A DNA stretch of 18,736 nt, from the NCBI GenBank assembly GCA_003104895.1, contig PQAG01000204.1, positions 1 through 18,736 on the forward strand, in the 5' to 3' direction. The stretch's first letter is position 1. Every line of letters begins with the position of its first letter. The notes beneath the pieces are model-generated. The model was not told the origin of the DNA and ran no database searches. It saw only the letters and a list, made by a program, of their open reading frames with translations. The DNA is from Nitrosomonadales bacterium. GTDB taxonomy: Bacteria; Pseudomonadota; Gammaproteobacteria; Burkholderiales; Sulfuricellaceae. Shown here one piece after another: positions 7,980 to 12,819 of the stretch. A program made the translations under genes and the position numbers.

Positions 7980-10385
7980 ATGCCCTCCATCAAGTTACTT
8001 CCGCATCAACTTCGCCTGACGGTCGATCCCCAGGAACTGGGGTGCCCGGATACCTCGCTGCTGGTTTCCGAACCACTGCCGTGGATTGGCCAGGAGCGCG
8101 CCGAGAAGGCCGCGCGTTTCGGCCTGTCGCTGGATCAGCCGGGCTACAACCTGTTCGTGCTGGGTGAAGTGGGCAGCGGGCGTTCCTCGCTGATGGAAGT
8201 GGCGATGCGGGAAGCGGCGGCGCAGCGTTCCGCGCCGCCCGACCTGTGTTACCTGCACAATTTCGACTGCCCCGAGCGGCCGCTGGCCTTGCGTTTGCCC
8301 GCCGGGCAGGGGCGGGCGCTGCGTGACATGATGGCCGGGCTGGTCAAGAAACTGCGCGCCGAGATCCCCGCCCGCCTTTCCGGGCCGGAGTTCAAAACGG
8401 AAAGCGAAACCATCCAGAAAGCCTTCAAGGATGAGGAGGCGCAGGCTTTTGCCGGGCTCACCGCATTTGCCTCGGACCGGCACTTCAGCCTGCATCGCGA
8501 GGACGAGCGCATGATTTTTACCCTGCTGGGCGAGGGCGGGCATGCGGTGACCGAGGATGAGATGCTCTCGCTTCCTCCGCGGCAAAAAGCCGAGGTTGAG
8601 CGCGCCGAGCTTGAATTACGCGCCGAGATTTCCCGTTTTCTGGAAAAAATGCGGCCCAAGGAGCGCGCGGCGAACGAGGCGGTGGCCCAGCTCAAGCGCC
8701 GTGTCGTGAAATCCCTGCTGGAGCATGAGGCCGGCGCCATTCGCGCCGCCATGAAGCAGCAGATCAAGGATTCCGTCAAACTGGGCGGCTATCTTGACCG
8801 GGTGGGCGAGGACATTTTGAACCAGATCGACCTGTTTGGCGCGGAAGATGCACAGGACGAACTGGCCGCCGCGCTGGGGCGCGAGCGCGTGAACCTGGTG
8901 GTGGATAACGGCGGCCTCAGCGGCGCACCGGTGCTGATCGAGGACAACCCGCTGTTCCGCTCCCTGTTCGGCAGCATCGAGTACCAGGTGGAAAACGATG
9001 TGCTGATGACGGATTTCTCGCGCATTCGCGCCGGCAGCCTGCTGCGCGCCCATGGCGGTTTTCTGCTGCTGCACCTGAGGGATCTTCTGGGTGACCCGCT
9101 GGTGTGGGAGAAGCTGCGCCGTTTTCTGCGCAGCGGCCGACTGCAGATCGAGGAACCGGGCACGCAGTACGCGCCCAATGCGGTGGTGTCGCTGGAGCCG
9201 GAAGCCGTGGATGTGAGCGTGAAGGTGATCCTGGTCGGCACCCGCGAGCACTATTACGAATTGCAGGAGGCCGACCCGGAATTCGGCCGCCATTTCCGCA
9301 TCAAGGTCGACTTTGCCGAAAGTTTCAAGGTTTCGACGGACTCCCGCCGCGCGACCGCCATCTTTGTGGCGCATACCTGCCAACGTCTGGGACTGCCGCA
9401 TTTCACTGCGGCCGCAGTCGCGCGCCTGCTGGAGGAGATGCAGCGCGAAGCAGACGACCAGCGGCGCCAGTACGCGGTGTTTGCCTACCTGGAGCAGCTG
9501 GTGACGGAAAGCGCCATGCATGCATCCGGCGAACTGGTGCAGCGCGAAGATGTGGAAGCGGCGCTGGCGGCCAAGACCGGGCGCCATGATTATCCCGACC
9601 AGCGCCTGCACGAGTCCATTGCAGAGGGCGAACTGCTCATCGCCGTCCAGGGCGAACGGGTGGGGCGCGTCAACGGCCTGACCCAGGTCGATCTCGGCGA
9701 CCACCGCTTCGGCATGCCGGTGGTGGTTTCGGCGCGCACCTTTCCGGGCAAGGAAGGCGTGCTCAATATCGAGCGCGAAGTGCAGATGTCCGGCCCCATC
9801 CACGACAAGGGCATGTTCATCCTGCAGACCTATTTTGCCGCGCTGTTTTCCCATCTCGGTCCGCTGTCGGTGAATGGCGCGCTGGTTTTCGAGCAGGAAT
9901 ACCATGGCGTGGAAGGCGATTCCGCCTCCTGCGCCGAACTGTATGCCCTGCTTTCCAGTCTTTCAGGGCTGCCCGTCCGGCAGGGGATTGCCGTCACCGG
10001 CGCGCTCAACCAGCATGGCGAGGTGCTGCCCATTGGCGGCATGAACGAGAAAGTTGAGGGGTTCTTCCGCGTCTGCCATGCATCCGGTCTGGACGGCACC
10101 CAGGGCGTGATCCTCCCCGCGCGCAACTGTTCCCACCTGATGCTGAACGCGGAAGTGGTGGCGGCCGTGGCGCAGGGGCAGTTCCACATCCATGCCATCG
10201 AGGGTGTGATGGATGGCCTGGAATTGTTGCTGGGCCTGCCGGCCGGCGAACTGGATGAAAGCGGGGGCTACCCGCACAACAGCGTGCTGGGGCAGGTGCA
10301 GAAAACCTTGCTTCACTACCGCCGCATCTGTCATCTGTCCGAGCATCCTAAACCGGCGCGCAAATCGCGCCATGGGGCCTTCTAG
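7980..10385 (+). CDS. Lon-like ATP-dependent protease (AAA_32 / YcbZ-LonB type)
   Basis: An 801-residue cytoplasmic AAA+ Lon-like protease of the group that includes E. coli YcbZ. The P-loop is GEVGSGRSS (62-70), with Arg68 at the usual Lys. A long, charged, coiled-coil-like insertion (about 200-270) is followed by the AAA_32 core: GSLLRAHGGFLLLHLRDLL and sensor segment VSVKVILVGTREHYYELQ. The C-terminal Lon protease domain has catalytic Ser648 in GDSASCAELYALLS and Lys691 in PIGGMNEKVEGFF, 43 residues apart as in Lon. The ATG at 7980 starts the conserved sequence; an upstream in-frame GTG (7944) adds residues without homology. Six bases separate it from the DUF3301 gene. Substrates are unknown. 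Confidence 0.93.
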   Translation: MPSIKLLPHQLRLTVDPQELGCPDTSLLVSEPLPWIGQERAEKAARFGLSLDQPGYNLFVLGEVGSGRSSLMEVAMREAAAQRSAPPDLCYLHNFDCPERPLALRLPAGQGRALRDMMAGLVKKLRAEIPARLSGPEFKTESETIQKAFKDEEAQAFAGLTAFASDRHFSLHREDERMIFTLLGEGGHAVTEDEMLSLPPRQKAEVERAELELRAEISRFLEKMRPKERAANEAVAQLKRRVVKSLLEHEAGAIRAAMKQQIKDSVKLGGYLDRVGEDILNQIDLFGAEDAQDELAAALGRERVNLVVDNGGLSGAPVLIEDNPLFRSLFGSIEYQVENDVLMTDFSRIRAGSLLRAHGGFLLLHLRDLLGDPLVWEKLRRFLRSGRLQIEEPGTQYAPNAVVSLEPEAVDVSVKVILVGTREHYYELQEADPEFGRHFRIKVDFAESFKVSTDSRRATAIFVAHTCQRLGLPHFTAAAVARLLEEMQREADDQRRQYAVFAYLEQLVTESAMHASGELVQREDVEAALAAKTGRHDYPDQRLHESIAEGELLIAVQGERVGRVNGLTQVDLGDHRFGMPVVVSARTFPGKEGVLNIEREVQMSGPIHDKGMFILQTYFAALFSHLGPLSVNGALVFEQEYHGVEGDSASCAELYALLSSLSGLPVRQGIAVTGALNQHGEVLPIGGMNEKVEGFFRVCHASGLDGTQGVILPARNCSHLMLNAEVVAAVAQGQFHIHAIEGVMDGLELLLGLPAGELDESGGYPHNSVLGQVQKTLLHYRRICHLSEHPKPARKSRHGAF

Positions 10386-10391
10386 AGCGCT

Positions 10392-10799
10392 ATGGAACTA
10401 TTTTTAAGCGGATTGCTATTTGCGCTGGGCTGGTTCTGGATCGACAGCATGGCCGCAAGGGAGCGGGCGGAGCTGTCAGGCAAGCGTGCCTGCCGCGAGG
10501 AAGGGGTGCAGTTTCTCGATGATACGGTGGCTTTTTCCGGGCTGGGGTTCCGCCGCGACGGATATGGCCACCTCAAGCTCCGCCGCACCTACCGCTTCGA
10601 ATTTTCCGACACCGGCGATAACCGGCTCAAAGGCATGGTGGTGATGCTGGGGCGCGAGGTGGAAACCCTGGATCTGGAAAAGCGCTTTATCGAGGTCAAA
10701 GCACCTTCAGCAATTCCACCTCAAATACCAATGTGGCGTTGGGAGGGATCACACCACCTGCGCCACGGGCACCATAGCCAAGCTGAGGAGGAATCGTGA
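10392..10799 (+). CDS. DUF3301 family membrane-anchored protein with an aberrant C-terminal tail
   Basis: A 135-residue protein of unknown function. One N-terminal membrane helix (about 3-18, FLSGLLFALGWFWIDS) precedes a cytoplasmic domain with DUF3301 marks: ARERAELSGKRACREEGVQFLDDTVA, LKLRRTYRFEFSDTGDNR and a final strand at about 93-101. The family usually ends near residue 105. From about residue 102 onward the frame runs into 10693-10799, which is antisense to a duplicated FKBP 3' end, producing an unnatural His/Trp/Arg-rich tail (MWRWEGSHHLRHGHH). The original stop was probably lost or displaced when that sequence arrived. It starts 6 bp after the Lon-like gene and is likely in its operon. 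The gene is secure; the tail is an artefact of rearrangement. Confidence 0.8.
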   Translation: MELFLSGLLFALGWFWIDSMAARERAELSGKRACREEGVQFLDDTVAFSGLGFRRDGYGHLKLRRTYRFEFSDTGDNRLKGMVVMLGREVETLDLEKRFIEVKAPSAIPPQIPMWRWEGSHHLRHGHHSQAEEES

Positions 10800-10814
10800 G
10801 CTTGCGAACGCCGC
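10693..10814 (+). repeat. left copy of 122-bp direct repeat (FKBP 3' end)
   Basis: Aligns without gaps to 11581-11702 at an offset of exactly 888 bp, with 11 mismatches in 122. The last 82 bp (10733-10814) differ at one base. Homology stops abruptly at 10814/11702. Both copies have the same orientation. Confidence 0.95.
10696..10814 (-). pseudogene. orphan 3' fragment of an FKBP peptidyl-prolyl isomerase gene
   Basis: Read on the minus strand, the left repeat copy encodes the last 39 residues of an FKBP (GVRKLTIPPQLGYGARG ... FEVELLKVL) with a stop at 10696-10698 in the same place as in the intact gene at 11584. The intact copy ends LLQAS instead of LLKVL. The other seven base differences are all synonymous. 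This fragment has no start codon and its 5' side joins unrelated sequence at 10815, so it is a displaced gene end and not a gene. Confidence 0.9.
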
Positions 10815-10844
10815 ATGTTTTGTGCTACCCAGGCTATATCCAGG

Positions 10845-11102
10845 TCAATCCTGATGAACCGGTGTCAATTCGGCGGTCCCTTTCCGGCAACATATTTCGC
10901 GGATTCCCAATATGCCCAATTTTTTCATCCACTCGTCTTTTTGCCGTAGACGCTGGTTTTCCAGACTGTTAAGGAGAAGGGTGTTACGTAAACCGCCTTT
11001 ACTCGTGGCATCGGCATAGTTCTGCCTCGCGCGGGCCTCATCTTCTTCCAGAAAGCAGTGTCCCGTCGCGCATTGGCATAAAACCTTCTCTTGTTTTTTC
11101 AC
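10845..11102 (-). CDS. unknown 85-residue Cys-containing protein, divergent from XRE regulator
   Basis: I do not recognise this protein. It starts with GTG (11102) and has Cys9, Cys11 and Cys16 with His15 (LCQCATGHC), a pair Cys71-Cys72 and His83, so metal binding is possible. The middle is charged and helical (EEDEARARQNYADA; SLENQRLRQKDEWMKKL). There is no signal peptide or membrane segment. It lies inside the 888-bp module bounded by FKBP repeats and is divergent from a repressor, an arrangement typical of a repressor-controlled cargo gene. A promoter TTGATA-N17-TAAAAT fits upstream. The best ribosome site in the leader serves a two-codon frame just before the GTG. It could be a real accessory protein, a degraded gene or, less likely, non-coding. 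Confidence 0.5.
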   Translation of the reverse strand: MKKQEKVLCQCATGHCFLEEDEARARQNYADATSKGGLRNTLLLNSLENQRLRQKDEWMKKLGILGIREICCRKGTAELTPVHQD

Positions 11103-11110
11103 GCTTCAGT

Positions 11111-11119
11111 CTATTCCAT
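11111..11119 (-). other. two-codon minimal ORF (Met-Glu-stop) in the leader
   Basis: On the minus strand, GAGGA (11126-11130) is followed after 6 nt by ATG GAA TAG. This is the strongest ribosome site in the leader. Its stop lies 8 nt before the GTG of the 85-residue gene and is out of frame with it. It may couple translation to that gene or mark a frameshifted original start. Confidence 0.35.
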
Positions 11120-11133
11120 TGTCGTTCCTCATA

Positions 11134-11162
11134 ATTTTAACTATTAGTTAAACGGCTATCAA
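11134..11162 (-). promoter_or_regulatory. candidate sigma70 promoter of the 85-residue gene
   Basis: On the minus strand, -35 TTGATA (11157-11162) and -10 TAAAAT (11134-11139) are 17 bp apart. Palindromes 11136-11152 and 11153-11168 overlap the -10 and -35, as expected of repressor-controlled promoters. Confidence 0.5.
11136..11152. promoter_or_regulatory. 17-bp perfect palindrome, candidate operator
   Basis: TTTAACTATTAGTTAAA: 8-bp arms around one central base. It overlaps the -10 of the minus-strand promoter and touches the next palindrome at 11153. Confidence 0.55.
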
Positions 11163-11168
11163 TAGCCG
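11153..11168. promoter_or_regulatory. 16-bp perfect palindrome, candidate XRE operator
   Basis: CGGCTAT-CA-ATAGCCG, 7-bp arms and 2-bp spacer. The same CGGCTAT half-site recurs at 11195-11201 next to the XRE start, suggesting a repressor site used more than once. Confidence 0.6.
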
Positions 11169-11201
11169 ATATTAAAAATGACATTTTTTACTATCGGCTA
11201 T
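11162..11201. promoter_or_regulatory. 40-bp nested inverted repeat before the XRE gene
   Basis: Outer arms ATAGCCGATA (11162-11171) and TATCGGCTAT (11192-11201) are perfect. Between them, AAAAATG-A-CATTTTT (11174-11188) forms a second perfect palindrome almost on the same centre. The whole could extrude as a cruciform or bind a dimeric repressor. Confidence 0.6.
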
Positions 11202-11204
11202 AAA
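11178..11204 (+). promoter_or_regulatory. candidate XRE promoter
   Basis: ATGACA (11178-11183) and TATAAA (11199-11204) with a 15-bp spacer, shorter than ideal. Transcription would begin near 11211, almost at the GTG start (11213). With no ribosome site visible this suggests a leaderless message. The half-site at 11195-11201 overlaps the -10. Confidence 0.35.
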
Positions 11205-11212
11205 TTTCTCGC

Positions 11213-11560
11213 GTGAAAATAATTGGCCTCCGGATCAAAATGGCACGCGAAATGCGGGGTTTGAGCCCCTCCGAGCTTGCGCGCCGTATTGGCGTCAAGC
11301 CTGCGTCCTGCTCTCACTGGGAATCTTGCCGTTCCGATCCCAGTGTTACCAACCTTTCAAAACTTGCCGTCATTCTCAATGTGGATTTCGATTGGCTGGC
11401 TACCGGTCGTGGCAACATGCGCTCCGGGGTGGAGCAACGCATTCCCCCATATGCGGCTGATGTCATCCCTGCCGATCAGCAGGAACTGCTTGATATTTAT
11501 CTGCGCCTGAAACCCCAGCGTCAAAGAGCACTACTCGATTTTCTTCGCCACTGGGGTTAG
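11213..11560 (+). CDS. XRE/Cro-cI family helix-turn-helix repressor
   Basis: A 115-residue DNA-binding protein. Residues 4-60 form an HTH_3 domain (LRIKMAREMRGLSPSELARRIGVKPASCSHWES, then PSVTNLSKLAVILNVDFDWLATG). The C-terminal part (DVIPADQQELLDIYLRLKPQRQRALLDFL) is a short helical dimerisation-like region with no peptidase domain. It resembles repressors of prophages and integrative elements. The start is GTG at 11213; an ATG at 11240 would cut into the first helix. It lies next to palindromic sites it probably binds, is divergent from the 85-residue gene and convergent with the FKBP gene. Base composition is less GC-rich than the flanking genes, consistent with transfer. Confidence 0.88.
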   Translation: MKIIGLRIKMAREMRGLSPSELARRIGVKPASCSHWESCRSDPSVTNLSKLAVILNVDFDWLATGRGNMRSGVEQRIPPYAADVIPADQQELLDIYLRLKPQRQRALLDFLRHWG

Positions 11561-11580
11561 CGCCATGCGGCATTACATCA

Positions 11581-11702
11581 AGGTCATGACGCCTGCAGCA
11601 GTTCCACTTCGAATACCAGCGTGGCGTTGGGAGGGATCACACCACCCGCGCCACGGGCACCATAGCCAAGCTGAGGAGGAATCGTGAGCTTGCGAACGCC
11701 GC
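11581..11702 (+). repeat. right copy of 122-bp direct repeat (within the intact FKBP gene)
   Basis: Partner of 10693-10814. It forms the 3' third of the intact FKBP gene, whose sequence continues past 11702 while the left copy does not. Confidence 0.95.
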
Positions 11703-11928
11703 CTTCCTTCATGCCCTGCACGCCCTCGTCCCAGCCCTTGATGACATGGCCGGCGCCGAGCGGGAAGGTGAAGGGATCATTGCGGTCCTTGCTGGAATCG
11801 AATTTGCTGCCGTTGGTCAGCCAGCCGGTATAGTGCACCGACACCATGCGGCCGGCGGCGGCCTCGGTGCCGCTGCCAAGGGTGATGTCTTCATAAATCA
11901 GACCGCTTGCGGTGGTGATTTCAGCCAT
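11584..11928 (-). CDS. FKBP-type peptidyl-prolyl cis-trans isomerase
   Basis: A 114-residue single-domain FKBP. Visible marks are VSVHYTGWLTNGSKFDSS, FTFPLGAGHVIKGWDEGVQGMKEGG, RKLTIPPQLGYGARG, and IPPNATLVFEVELL, which carry the Tyr, Phe, Asp and Trp residues of the FK506-binding pocket. There is no signal peptide, so it should be cytoplasmic. The ATG at 11928 is preferred because GGAG lies 7 nt before it; an ATG two codons upstream sits too close. The last 39 codons are duplicated at 10696-10814, and the end (QAS) differs from that copy (KVL). The present 3' end may have been brought in by the adjoining module. It is divergent from parA. Confidence 0.95.
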   Translation of the reverse strand: MAEITTASGLIYEDITLGSGTEAAAGRMVSVHYTGWLTNGSKFDSSKDRNDPFTFPLGAGHVIKGWDEGVQGMKEGGVRKLTIPPQLGYGARGAGGVIPPNATLVFEVELLQAS

Positions 11929-12015
11929 GAACATGCTCCATAAAAGGGTTGTTAAAAACGGGCATTATGCCAGTTCTTGCTCCTGCCCAACAAAATCCTT
12001 TAGGATTGCGGGATT

Positions 12016-12780
12016 ATGACGATTATTGCAGTTTTCAATCAAAAAGGCGGTGTCGGAAAAACCACCACCAGCCTCAACCTGGTTGCCGCACTGGCGCGCG
12101 GCGGCCTGGATCCGCTGGCAATCGACCTCGATCCTCAGGCCCATCTGAGCACCATTGCCGCTGTGCCGGCCGCTTCCGGCAGTGACAGCATATTCGGGTT
12201 TTATGCCGGATCCAGGGCGCTTTCAGATCTGGTGCGGAAATTCGCCATCGGCGGCAACATTATTCCTTCGCACGTGGAGCTGTCCAAGGTGGATGCGCTT
12301 CACGGCAAGGGGCTGAAATCGGTGATGCGCCTCAAAGCCGCGATCGAGGCAGAAATGCTGGAGCAGGAGGGCGCGCCGATCGTGATCGATTGCTGCCCCA
12401 TGCTCAACGTGCTGTCGCTCAATGCGATTTTTGCCTCTGGCCGGGTGCTGGTGCCGGTCTCGGCGGATTTTCTTTCGGTCAAGGGCGCGCTCCAGCTGGA
12501 GAGCACCCTCAAGGCGCTGGAGCATGTGGTGAAAAAGCGCATCGAGCGCCGCTATGTGCTGACCCGCTACGATTCGCGCCGCCGCATGTCGCGTGAAATC
12601 GAAGCCCAGCTCAGGGAGCGTTTTGGCGCTGAACTGTGCGCCACGCGCATCAGCGAAAACGTCAGCCTGGCGGAAAGCCCTGCCTATGGCCGCGATGTCT
12701 TCAGCCACGCTCCGCACAGCCAGGGTGCGAAGGATTACGATGCCTTGCTGACAGAACTGACGGAGAAGGGCTTCATCTGA
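12016..12780 (+). CDS. ParA-family ATPase (orphan, no ParB neighbour)
   Basis: A 254-residue deviant Walker-A ATPase. KGGVGKTTT at residues 10-18 has both signature lysines (K10, K15), and IDLDPQAH is the A' motif. Walker B reads VIDCCPMLNVLSLNAI, with CCP where most relatives have CPP or TPP. ParA-type proteins dimerise with ATP, bind DNA or membrane nonspecifically and position plasmids, chromosomes, chemotaxis clusters or flagella. No ParB or parS is seen, so a cellular positioning role or an accessory role is more likely than partition. It begins a plus-strand run; the GGDEF-EAL gene starts 39 bp after its stop. Confidence 0.9.
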   Translation: MTIIAVFNQKGGVGKTTTSLNLVAALARGGLDPLAIDLDPQAHLSTIAAVPAASGSDSIFGFYAGSRALSDLVRKFAIGGNIIPSHVELSKVDALHGKGLKSVMRLKAAIEAEMLEQEGAPIVIDCCPMLNVLSLNAIFASGRVLVPVSADFLSVKGALQLESTLKALEHVVKKRIERRYVLTRYDSRRRMSREIEAQLRERFGAELCATRISENVSLAESPAYGRDVFSHAPHSQGAKDYDALLTELTEKGFI

Positions 12781-12819
12781 TGCAGCCTTGGGTGTTTGCT
12801 CTGCCTGCGATGCCGTTTC

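Noticed and set aside
8616..9905. 429-codon open frame opposite the Lon-like gene
   Set aside because: Antisense to a conserved protease, with no recognisable domain and skewed His/Gln/Ala composition.
10845..11560. Classical toxin-antitoxin pair
   Set aside because: The two genes are divergent rather than in one operon, and the 85-residue protein matches no toxin family I know; kept only as an unknown cargo gene.
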